From contig JASGJE010000011.1 in assembly GCA_049840875.1 (NCBI GenBank), forward strand, positions 682,001 through 746,000: 64,000 bases of DNA, read 5' to 3'. The stretch is from JAFDYH01 sp049840875 (GTDB taxonomy: Bacteria > Bacteroidota > Bacteroidia > Chitinophagales > Chitinophagaceae). This document shows, piece by piece, positions 1 to 8,388 of the stretch. Numbering within the stretch: the stretch's first letter is position 1; every line of letters begins with the position of its first letter. Position numbers and translations under genes: made by a program. The notes beneath the pieces are model-generated. The model worked only from the letters and a program-made list of their open reading frames with translations, had not been told where the DNA came from and ran no database searches.

Positions 1-2465
1 CAATGCATAACAGTGCAGATGTGGGTGAAACGGCTGCCGTGATGGAGGATGAATTGAAAAAACTGGGGATCGAAACAATTCGCTGTGGTATCGGCATTAT
101 GCATGAGCCAGGCAATATGGAAATATGGACAATACGAAATACAGAGGATAATCAATCAGCTATTGTCATCGGCTGGATGGACATGCATATCCATCCTTTA
201 CTACAGGGCGCTTTTGAAAGCTGGCGAAATAAAAACGAATCCTATTCTTATGAATTAACAGGCGATGATTTAATCAACTATTTTAAAGCGATCAATAATT
301 ATCCCGGTTACCCGATCCGGTATGATATGGATACATTACCGCAATTGATCCATCACAATGAATTCACTTTCTCCGAAGGCATCCTGTTTGCTTTTTCCCT
401 GGAGCAATTAAAAGAAGAGCAGCGAAAAATATTTAAGCGGTTTGCAGCAGTCTTTGGACAAACTTATCGCCGTTATTTAGATTTGAAAAAAGCGGAAGCG
501 CAAGCAAGAGAAGCACAGGTGGAAACCGCCCTGGAAAGAGTTCGTTCTGTTGCTATGAGCATGATGAAATCAGATGATTTACTAACCATCTGTAAATCGG
601 TATTTACACAATTGCAGATACTTGGTTTTAAGGATCTGCGTGCCGCACAAATTTATATCCGGAATGATGAGGAAGAAAAATTCATCAATTATGATTATTC
701 AGATGCTACCGGACCAGACATTGTTCAGGTAAATTATAACAGTCATCCTTACACGAGAAAGATCTATGATGTAATAAGGACTGCCGGGGATGGACTCGTC
801 AATAACTCAATTGAGAAAAAGGAACTCGAAGAATGGAAAACGTATCTCTACGATACGCTTGGTCAAAAGCCAGAGAAAGGTTTGGAAACTGCTGACGAGC
901 TGCATTATTACCTCTATTCATTTGGCATTGGCGCTTTCGGAATCTGTACGTTTAAAATAATCAGCAAAGAAGACCTTGAAATACTGAAACGTTTCCGCAA
1001 TGTTTTTAATCTATCCTACCAACGTTATTCAGATATCGCGTTGGCAGAGGCCCAGGCAAGGGAAGCGCAGGTAGAAGCAGCATTGGAACGGGTAAGAAGC
1101 AGAACGTTAGCGATGCAAAAATCCGATGAACTGGCTGAAACCGCGGCTGTATTGTTTCAGCAATTGATTGCTTTGGGAATGGAGCCTAATCGATTGTATA
1201 TCGGTATTGTGAATAGCGACACCCGTGATATGGAAATGTGGGCCACTGATGAAGATGGTACAGGTGTAGGAAAAAAATTCACGTTTAATGCCAGGGACAA
1301 TGATTCTGTAAAAAAATTGTACGATGGATGGGCTGAAAAAATAAAATCCGTAACGGTAGATATGCAGGGCGCGGAACTGGAAAGCTACATCAGCTACCTG
1401 CAACAATTGCAGATTCCGTTGAGCCATGCCCTTACACAAAAACGCCGGGTGCAAAGCGTAGCCTATTTTGACAAAGGATTTATTGGCATGGCTTCACCCG
1501 AAGAGCAATCTGAAAGTAGTATTCATTTACTTGAACGATTCGCCGCTGTATTCAATCTCACGTTTACCCGTTTCTCCGATTTAAAAATTGCTGAAGCGCA
1601 TGCTCTGCAGGCTGAGCAGGATTTAATAGAAATAAAAGCAGCACGAAAAAAAGCAGAAGATACTCTAACAGAATTACAGGCTACGCAAAAACAATTGATA
1701 CAAAGCGAAAAAATGGCGAGCCTTGGTGAATTGACGGCCGGTATCGCTCATGAAATTCAGAACCCATTGAATTTCGTGAATAATTTTTCCGAAGTCAATA
1801 GTGAGTTGATTGAAGAAATGAAACAGGAGATAAACAAAGGCGATCTGGAAGAAGCAAAGTTTATCATGGAAGATATCCGGCAAAACCTTGAAAAAATAAA
1901 CCACCATGGCAGACGGGCTGAAGCAATCGTAAAAGGAATGTTGCAACACTCTCAAAAAAGTACCGGAGAAAAAATTCCAACGGATATCAATGCATTGGCA
2001 GACGAATATTTGCGCTTAGCCTATCACGGTATCCGGGCAAAGGACAAATCATTTAATGCAAAGCTCGAAACTGATTTTGATACACAGATTGGAAAAGTAA
2101 ATACTATTCCCCAGGATATTGGTAGAGTCGTTCTGAATATATTAACCAATGCATTTTATGCCGTGAATGAAAAAAAGTCCCTTCGGCAAGCTCAGGGCGA
2201 AAAATATGAGCCAACTATTTTAATCCGGACCAGAAAAGTAAATGATATGGTTGAGATCATTATTAATGATAACGGTAATGGTATTCCTAAAAGTATTGTT
2301 GATAAAATCTTTCAGCCTTTCTTCACCACTAAACCAACCGGACAAGGAACAGGTTTGGGTTTGTCATTAGCGTATGATATTGTGAAGGCGCATGGTGGAG
2401 AGTTGAAGGTGGAGACGAAAGAGAACGAAGGGACAGAGTTTATTATCAGGCTATCGCCAGGCTAA
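1..2465 (+). CDS. Sensor histidine kinase with repeated GAF-like modules (5' truncated by window)
   Basis: The frame is open from base 1. The first Met (base 3) aligns with the interior of a repeated module, so the true start lies upstream. Three copies of a roughly 180-residue GAF-like sensory module are visible (about residues 1-160, 175-350, 365-545), joined by near-identical coiled-coil linkers containing AEAQAREAQVE and ERVRS. A further coiled coil leads into an HPK4-like kinase core: phospho-acceptor His583 in AGIAHEIQNPLNF, N-box at NAFYAV, G1 box DNGNGIP and G2 box GTGLGLS. No signal peptide or membrane span is seen in the visible part, unlike the seven kinases that follow, so it is probably cytoplasmic. 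It has no receiver domain. The ligand of the GAF-like modules cannot be read from sequence. It ends 10 bp before the next kinase. Confidence 0.9.
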   Translation, partial: MHNSADVGETAAVMEDELKKLGIETIRCGIGIMHEPGNMEIWTIRNTEDNQSAIVIGWMDMHIHPLLQGAFESWRNKNESYSYELTGDDLINYFKAINNYPGYPIRYDMDTLPQLIHHNEFTFSEGILFAFSLEQLKEEQRKIFKRFAAVFGQTYRRYLDLKKAEAQAREAQVETALERVRSVAMSMMKSDDLLTICKSVFTQLQILGFKDLRAAQIYIRNDEEEKFINYDYSDATGPDIVQVNYNSHPYTRKIYDVIRTAGDGLVNNSIEKKELEEWKTYLYDTLGQKPEKGLETADELHYYLYSFGIGAFGICTFKIISKEDLEILKRFRNVFNLSYQRYSDIALAEAQAREAQVEAALERVRSRTLAMQKSDELAETAAVLFQQLIALGMEPNRLYIGIVNSDTRDMEMWATDEDGTGVGKKFTFNARDNDSVKKLYDGWAEKIKSVTVDMQGAELESYISYLQQLQIPLSHALTQKRRVQSVAYFDKGFIGMASPEEQSESSIHLLERFAAVFNLTFTRFSDLKIAEAHALQAEQDLIEIKAARKKAEDTLTELQATQKQLIQSEKMASLGELTAGIAHEIQNPLNFVNNFSEVNSELIEEMKQEINKGDLEEAKFIMEDIRQNLEKINHHGRRAEAIVKGMLQHSQKSTGEKIPTDINALADEYLRLAYHGIRAKDKSFNAKLETDFDTQIGKVNTIPQDIGRVVLNILTNAFYAVNEKKSLRQAQGEKYEPTILIRTRKVNDMVEIIINDNGNGIPKSIVDKIFQPFFTTKPTGQGTGLGLSLAYDIVKAHGGELKVETKENEGTEFIIRLSPG
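2178..2197 (+). repeat. Short in-frame repeat encoding LRQAQG in kinase 1
   Basis: The block reads TCCCTTCGGCAAGCTCAGGG, with CCCT/AGGG ends. It resembles the short palindromic repeat (CTTCGACAAGCTCAGGG type) that I recall as scattered in Bacteroidota and other genomes. It sits in the ATPase-domain loop between NAFYAV and the next strand, where kinases 2-5 have unrelated sequence. The family assignment is from memory. Confidence 0.5.
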
Positions 2466-2475
2466 AAATTTCTAA

Positions 2476-4467
2476 ATGAAAATTTTGACATTCATTATTG
2501 CTGGCTTTGCCATCGCTGTCAATACTTATTGCCAGGATTATCACCGTATTGACAGTTTGAAACAAATATTGAATACGGCACACGATGATCAGACGAGGGG
2601 TCTGGCTATCTCCGAACTTTCGGGTGAATATATGTGGACGCAGCCTGATACCTGCCTGTACTATACAAATATGGGGTTGGATTTAATAAGAACCCCATCA
2701 ATTAAGAGTAAATTTGAAATATCAGGCAATCCTTTTTTGCGTTTCTTTGAAATAAGAATGTATTCAGTAAGTGCAACTGCACTTTCTGAACTGAGAAATG
2801 ATTCCCTCGCAGTAAAAATGGGTCTCATTGCATTACGTCTGGCTGAACAAAGTAAAGACAAAACTGCTGCTCCAAGAGTATATGTGCGGTTAGCCGAAGT
2901 GTATCAAAATATAGAAGAACCGAGCACTGCAATAACCTACTTCAGGAAATTATTAACATCCAATACCGATGAAATTCCGATATGGATAGCCTCGTTGGGA
3001 ACATGTTTCTACGATCTGGGAAACTATGATTCGGCATTGTTTTACCTTAATAAGATTGATCCTGGTTACCAGTATGAACCTGGTCAATACTGGCCGGTTC
3101 CGGCTTATTATCTGGGTAAGATTTACGCAAGGAAGGACAATTACGAAAAAGCGATCTTTTATTTCAGGACTGCAATCCGGTATGCGGAAAATTCGCATTT
3201 ATCCAAAGATCTCTGCGACGCATATATTGGCATTTCCCGAGCCTTCAGCAGTATGAATATTACTGACTCAGCGTTACTGTATATAAAACTGGCATTGAAA
3301 ATCGCAAATGATATATCACTTCCCTCACAAAACAGGGAAGCCTATTCCGCTTTATCTTCCATTTATGAATTCATGGGAAATACAGACAGTGCTTTTAAGT
3401 ATCAGAAGATAGCTCTGGCCCTGCAAGACAGCTTGCTAAATAAAGAAAAAATCAAACAGGTGCAGAACTATATTTTCAACGAAAGATTACGACAACTGGA
3501 AATAACAGAACAACAAAAAGTGTTTCAAAATAAGATCAGGACGTATTCATTAGTCACTGCGTTATTGGCAGTATTATTAATTGCAGGGATTCTTTTGCGA
3601 AACAATCGTCATAAACAAAAACTTTATGGCCGACTACAGCTTCAGAAAGAAGAAATACAGAATACATTAGCAGAATTAGAAGCTACGCAAACGCAATTAA
3701 TACAATCAGAAAAAATGGCCTCGCTTGGCGAACTCACTGCCGGTATCGCTCATGAAATTCAAAATCCATTGAATTTTGTGAACAATTTTAGTGAAGTAAA
3801 TAAAGAGTTATTAGAAGAACTAAAGTCTGAGTTGGCAGTGGGCAATTTGCATTTAGCAGCGGAAATTGCTGATGATCTGAAGGCAAATTCTGAAAAAATT
3901 AATCATCATGGAAAGCGTGCAGACTCCATCGTAAAAGGAATGCTGCAGCACTCACAAAAAAGTGTTGGTGAAAAAATTCCGACGAATATCAATGCGCTGG
4001 CGGACGAATACCTTCGTTTAGCCTATCATGGTATCAGAGCAAAGGATAAATCATTTAATGCAAAACTGGAAACCGATTTTGATGTACAGATTGATAAAGT
4101 AAATATTATATCACAGGATATCGGCAGAGTTGTGCTGAATATACTGACCAATGCATTTTATGCAGTAAATGAAAAAAAGAAATTTTCTGACGAAAAATAT
4201 TACCCGACGGTTATAATCCGAACAAAAAAATTAAATGATACTATTGAAATTACCGTTAGCGATAATGGCAATGGTATTCCACAAAACATTGTTGAAAAAA
4301 TTTTTCAGCCATTCTTCACTACAAAGCCAACTGGCCAGGGAACCGGATTAGGATTATCATTGGCGTATGATATTGTAAAGGCGCATGGAGGGGGAATAAA
4401 AGTAGAAACGAAGGAAGGAGAAGGAAGTGAGTTTGTAATTACATTACCATCCAAACTCAATGCATGA
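2476..4467 (+). CDS. TPR sensor histidine kinase (array member 2)
   Basis: A 663-residue membrane sensor kinase. It has an N-terminal signal peptide (cleavage near TYCQ), then a periplasmic domain of TPR-like repeats with recurring DSA and YY motifs to about residue 320. A coiled segment and a single membrane span follow at about residues 355-373, then a short coiled linker and the kinase core with His426, N-box NAFYAV, DNGNGIP and GTGLGLS. The ATPase loop insertion is short (KKKFSDEKY), so this copy looks closest to an uninserted form. The kinase core is closest to members 1 and 6 (shared GEKIPT and AKDKSFNAKLETDFD-type sequence). Its stop overlaps the next start as ATGA, which implies translational coupling. 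The signal sensed is unknown. Confidence 0.9.
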   Translation: MKILTFIIAGFAIAVNTYCQDYHRIDSLKQILNTAHDDQTRGLAISELSGEYMWTQPDTCLYYTNMGLDLIRTPSIKSKFEISGNPFLRFFEIRMYSVSATALSELRNDSLAVKMGLIALRLAEQSKDKTAAPRVYVRLAEVYQNIEEPSTAITYFRKLLTSNTDEIPIWIASLGTCFYDLGNYDSALFYLNKIDPGYQYEPGQYWPVPAYYLGKIYARKDNYEKAIFYFRTAIRYAENSHLSKDLCDAYIGISRAFSSMNITDSALLYIKLALKIANDISLPSQNREAYSALSSIYEFMGNTDSAFKYQKIALALQDSLLNKEKIKQVQNYIFNERLRQLEITEQQKVFQNKIRTYSLVTALLAVLLIAGILLRNNRHKQKLYGRLQLQKEEIQNTLAELEATQTQLIQSEKMASLGELTAGIAHEIQNPLNFVNNFSEVNKELLEELKSELAVGNLHLAAEIADDLKANSEKINHHGKRADSIVKGMLQHSQKSVGEKIPTNINALADEYLRLAYHGIRAKDKSFNAKLETDFDVQIDKVNIISQDIGRVVLNILTNAFYAVNEKKKFSDEKYYPTVIIRTKKLNDTIEITVSDNGNGIPQNIVEKIFQPFFTTKPTGQGTGLGLSLAYDIVKAHGGGIKVETKEGEGSEFVITLPSKLNA

Positions 4468-6440
4468 TAAAATTTATAAAGCTTTTGTTCTTATTGCTTG
4501 CTGGAGGAAATTGCATTTCGCAAACCTTCGAAAAGATTGACAGCCTTAAGGTGTTGCTTGCGAAAACAAATTCTGATACAGCACGGGCATTGATAATGGG
4601 TGACATATCTCTGTTATTTACTTTCATAAATAACGATTCCTGCAAGCATTATGCACAAAAAGGGCTTGAATTATCCAATAAAATAAACTTTATAAAAGGT
4701 ATTGCCCGTAATTTATATGGATTGGGTGGCGCAAACCTTACAGAGGGCAAAGATCCACAGGCATTAAACTTGTTTTTGAGAGGCCATGAATTAGCTGAAA
4801 CTCATAATTTTCCCTATGAAGATGGATGGTGTTTATCGGGAATAGGCAATGTATACCAAGACCTCAAAGATTTTCCGAAAGCTATCGGTTATTATCAAAA
4901 AGGAAACCAGGCTGTAGCCGGACTTCATTTGCAATCCGAAATTCTGGAAGTGAAGCAACAATTGGATTTGGCTATAGGAATTTGCTACACAGAATCTGGG
5001 CAGTTAGATTCGGCAAAGCATTATTTAGATAAGGCTTTTTCGGAAGTGGCTTATCCTGAAAGCCATAATGAACTCTACTTTTTTTATTCCGCATTGCACC
5101 AAAAATTAGGTAATAATGATTCTGCCTTATGGTATATTAAAAGGGCTATTGCACTTACAGATAAAAGAGATCCATATGGAGTAGCCGATTGTAATTTGAT
5201 TGCAGCTGGCTATTATAAAAATATGATGCAATCCGACTCTGCTATATATTACGCTCAGGTAAGTTTCCATGCCGCGCAGGTCATGTCCTATAAATCATCT
5301 ATGTTGAAATCTGCAGCTTTGCTTGCTGCTTTATGGGAATCAATTGATATAAAGAAATCAAGCCAATTTTATAAACAGGTAATTGCATTAAATGATGAAC
5401 TCTATGGGGCAAAAAAAGTAAAAGAATTGCAGAGGATTGATACAGAAGAGCAGGAACGTTTTCGCAAAATTGAAGCCGATAGAATTGCTTACAATAATCG
5501 CTTAAAACAATATGCTTTTTTAAGTGGTTTGGTGGTTCTTCTTATCATAGCGTATCTGTTATATCGCAATAACCTAAAGGAAAAGAAAGCGAAAAGTCAG
5601 CTGCAGGGAAAAAATAAAGTAATAGAACAAACACTTTATAATCTTAAATCTACGCAACAACAACTCATACAAAGTGAGAAGATGGCAAGCCTTGGTGAAC
5701 TTACTGCAGGTATTGCCCATGAGATACAAAACCCGTTAAACTTCGTAAACAATTTCAGCGAAGTAAGCAGGGAACTCATTGATGAACTAAAAAATCAAAA
5801 GGAAAAATTAAAAAAAGAAGAGCAGGAAGAAATCTTAAACGATTTGGATATCAATCTCGAAAAAATAAATCATCATGGCAAACGGGCCGATGCGATTGTA
5901 AAAGGCATGCTGCAACATTCGCAGAAAAGTTCAGGCGAAAAAAACCTAACAGATATTAATGTATTGGCTGATGAATACCTTCGTCTCTCCTATCACGGAT
6001 TAAGATCAAAAGAAAAATCGTTCAACGCAACATTAAAAACTGGTTTTGATGAAAACATTGGGAAAATCAAAATCGTCCCACAGGATATAGGGAGAGTGTT
6101 ATTGAATTTGTACAACAATGCTTTTTATGCCGTGAATGAAAAAGCCGCAAGTTTTAAGCTGCAGGCTATGAGTTACGAGCCTATAATATCTGTAACAACA
6201 AAGAGGCAATCAAACAATATAACAATTACCATCGAAGACAATGGAACTGGTATTCCCAAAAGCATTGTTGACAAAATCTTTCAGCCATTCTTCACTACCA
6301 AACCAACAGGAAGCGGAACAGGGTTAGGCTTATCATTGGCGTATGATATTATTAAGGCGCATGGTGGTGAAATAAAAGTGGAAACAAAAGAAAAGGAGGG
6401 TACAACATTTATCATTCAATTACCTGCCAGCAATGCGTGA
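4464..6440 (+). CDS. TPR sensor histidine kinase (array member 3)
   Basis: 658 residues: signal peptide (to about ISQ, residue 20), TPR-like periplasmic repeats, one membrane span at about 348-368 and a kinase core with His419, DNGTGIP and GTGLGLS. The start overlaps the previous stop by 4 bp, and the next gene overlaps this one by 8 bp. The segment between the H-box helices differs from its neighbours (a Lys/Glu-rich stretch with KEKLKKEEQEE). The ATPase loop contains AASFKLQAMS, seen elsewhere only in member 4. From base 5970 to 6261 the DNA is identical to member 4 apart from one base, although the sensor halves are not obviously alike at the DNA level. That is a sign of recent gene conversion. 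Confidence 0.9.
   Translation: MIKFIKLLFLLLAGGNCISQTFEKIDSLKVLLAKTNSDTARALIMGDISLLFTFINNDSCKHYAQKGLELSNKINFIKGIARNLYGLGGANLTEGKDPQALNLFLRGHELAETHNFPYEDGWCLSGIGNVYQDLKDFPKAIGYYQKGNQAVAGLHLQSEILEVKQQLDLAIGICYTESGQLDSAKHYLDKAFSEVAYPESHNELYFFYSALHQKLGNNDSALWYIKRAIALTDKRDPYGVADCNLIAAGYYKNMMQSDSAIYYAQVSFHAAQVMSYKSSMLKSAALLAALWESIDIKKSSQFYKQVIALNDELYGAKKVKELQRIDTEEQERFRKIEADRIAYNNRLKQYAFLSGLVVLLIIAYLLYRNNLKEKKAKSQLQGKNKVIEQTLYNLKSTQQQLIQSEKMASLGELTAGIAHEIQNPLNFVNNFSEVSRELIDELKNQKEKLKKEEQEEILNDLDINLEKINHHGKRADAIVKGMLQHSQKSSGEKNLTDINVLADEYLRLSYHGLRSKEKSFNATLKTGFDENIGKIKIVPQDIGRVLLNLYNNAFYAVNEKAASFKLQAMSYEPIISVTTKRQSNNITITIEDNGTGIPKSIVDKIFQPFFTTKPTGSGTGLGLSLAYDIIKAHGGEIKVETKEKEGTTFIIQLPASNA
5970..6261 (+). 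repeat. 292-bp near-identical tract shared by kinases 3 and 4 (copy A)
   Basis: Read base by base against 7918-8209, it shows one difference (G versus A, in the codon giving QAM versus QTM). Sequence outside the tract diverges at both ends. It spans the middle of the kinase core through the G1 box. Confidence 0.9.
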
Positions 6441-8379
6441 GATAAAACGATACTTGCTTTTCCTTTTTTTCATAGTAATGTTCTGCCAGTCTTTTGCCCA
6501 GCCTCTACCGGACAGCATAAAGAATGCATATACCGAAGCTGAAAACGACTCGGAAAAAGGAAGGATATTAACCACCTACCTGTTGTCGGTTTTTGATGAT
6601 ACAAGTTTTCTTGAACGTAGTGGAGAATTAATCAATTATTTCAGGAGCCAAAATGATCAGTCGGCCAGGGATTATGTACAGTTAGTGATCAGCGATTATG
6701 TTGCGAGAACAGGGTCGTACACCAACACTTTACATGAATCACTGGCGATTTTAGACCGTTTCGAAAACAGGAAAGATAGCTACGGCGTATTAGTGGCCTC
6801 GCGGGTTGTCAGCGTTGCTTACGATTATGCGGGAGAAGTGGCCAAATCCATCCTGTTCCTGAAGAAAGTAATTGACATGGCACTGGTGTCAAAAGACTAT
6901 TGGATCTTATGCAGTAGTTATAACAATATTGCGTCGGATTTTGTCGAGTCAAATATGCCGGACTCTGCATTGCACTATTTACAAAATGCGGTTTTGTATG
7001 CGGAGAAAATCGATAATGCTGAAAGATTGGCAACTATCTATGGTACATTCGGTGAAGCCTACCTGGCAAAGCAAAACTATGATGAAGCAATCGTTTATTT
7101 AAATAAGTCCACTTCGATGAAGGCCTTAAATAAAATGAACCAGACATGGACGATGAATGATTTTGCGCAGATATTTCTCGAAAAAAATAAACTCGATAGC
7201 GCTAAGTGGTATGCTCGTGCAGTCGTGGAGCTGGCTTCTAAAAAAGCGTATCTGGATCAACTGCAAAGAGCCTATCAATACCTCAGCCAGGCTTACGAAA
7301 AGGAGTCAGCTACCGATAGTGCGTTTAAATATTATAAACTCACCATCGCAACAAAAGACAGTTTGTTCAATTCTCAAAAGACAAAACAGGTACAGGCAAT
7401 TCTCTTCCAGGAACAAACAAGAAAGCAGGAAATTGAACAGGAAAAAGCGCAACTGCAAAACAGGATACGAACGTATGGATTGATTGCAGGTTTAGCGATA
7501 TTCTTAATAATCGCTTTTATACTCTATCGCAATAACAAGCAAAAACAAAAAGCCAATATCGTTTTAGAAAAAACATTAGAGAACCTCAAGTCTACTCAAT
7601 CACAACTCATCCAGGCTGAAAAAATGGCTTCATTGGGAGAACTCACTGCCGGCATTGCACATGAAATACAAAATCCATTGAATTTCGTGAATAATTTTAG
7701 TGAAGTGAATAAAGAGTTATTGGAGGAATTAAAAAGTAAAAATGAAAAATTAAAAATCCATGATGCCGAAATTGATGAATTGGTAAATGATATTTCAGAA
7801 AACTCTGAAAAAATTAATCATCATGGTAAGCGTGCAGACTCTATCGTAAAAGGAATGCTGCAACACTCGCAATCCGGCAAAGGACAAAAAGGACTTACAG
7901 ATATTAATGCATTGGCCGATGAATACCTTCGTCTCTCCTATCACGGATTAAGATCAAAAGAAAAATCGTTCAACGCAACATTAAAAACTGGTTTTGATGA
8001 AAACATTGGGAAAATCAAAATCGTCCCACAGGATATAGGGAGAGTGTTATTGAATTTGTACAACAATGCTTTTTATGCCGTGAATGAAAAAGCCGCAAGT
8101 TTTAAGCTGCAGACTATGAGTTACGAGCCTATAATATCTGTAACAACAAAGAGGCAATCAAACAATATAACAATTACCATCGAAGACAATGGAACTGGTA
8201 TTCCCAAAAACATTGTTGATAAAATCTTTCAGCCTTTCTTCACCACTAAACCAACGGGACAGGGAACAGGTTTGGGTTTGTCATTGGCCTATGATATAGT
8301 GAAAGCGCACGGTGGAGAAATAAAAGTGGAAAGCAAAGAGGGAGAAGGTACTGAGTTTATCATTCAATTACCGCTTTAA
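6433..8379 (+). CDS. TPR sensor histidine kinase (array member 4)
   Basis: 648 residues: signal peptide (cleavage near SFAQ, residue 23), TPR-like periplasmic domain, membrane span at about 346-366 and kinase core with His410, DNGTGIP and GTGLGLS. The gene starts inside the end of member 3 (8-bp overlap). Its core is a mosaic. The stretch after the H-box (7726-7814) is identical to member 5, while 7918-8209 matches member 3 with one difference. The phospho-acceptor region reads QAEKMASLGE rather than the QSEKMASLGE of members 1-3, 5, 6 and 7. There is no receiver domain. It probably senses an envelope or periplasmic condition through its TPR domain; the ligand is unknown. Confidence 0.9.
   Translation: MREIKRYLLFLFFIVMFCQSFAQPLPDSIKNAYTEAENDSEKGRILTTYLLSVFDDTSFLERSGELINYFRSQNDQSARDYVQLVISDYVARTGSYTNTLHESLAILDRFENRKDSYGVLVASRVVSVAYDYAGEVAKSILFLKKVIDMALVSKDYWILCSSYNNIASDFVESNMPDSALHYLQNAVLYAEKIDNAERLATIYGTFGEAYLAKQNYDEAIVYLNKSTSMKALNKMNQTWTMNDFAQIFLEKNKLDSAKWYARAVVELASKKAYLDQLQRAYQYLSQAYEKESATDSAFKYYKLTIATKDSLFNSQKTKQVQAILFQEQTRKQEIEQEKAQLQNRIRTYGLIAGLAIFLIIAFILYRNNKQKQKANIVLEKTLENLKSTQSQLIQAEKMASLGELTAGIAHEIQNPLNFVNNFSEVNKELLEELKSKNEKLKIHDAEIDELVNDISENSEKINHHGKRADSIVKGMLQHSQSGKGQKGLTDINALADEYLRLSYHGLRSKEKSFNATLKTGFDENIGKIKIVPQDIGRVLLNLYNNAFYAVNEKAASFKLQTMSYEPIISVTTKRQSNNITITIEDNGTGIPKNIVDKIFQPFFTTKPTGQGTGLGLSLAYDIVKAHGGEIKVESKEGEGTEFIIQLPL
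7726..7814 (+). repeat. 89-bp tract identical in kinases 4 and 5, near-identical in kinase 6
   Basis: Identical to 9688-9776 by eye. The matching block in member 6 starts at 11945 and has three differences. It encodes an insert-like segment (KSKNEKLKIHDAEIDELVND) between the two H-box helices that other members replace with unrelated sequence of similar length. The 5' half is a simple A-rich run. Confidence 0.85.
7918..8209 (+). repeat. 292-bp near-identical tract shared by kinases 3 and 4 (copy B)
   Basis: Partner of 5970-6261, at a constant offset of 1948 bp. It is the same length with no indels and one base difference. Confidence 0.9.
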
Positions 8380-8388
8380 ACATGATCA

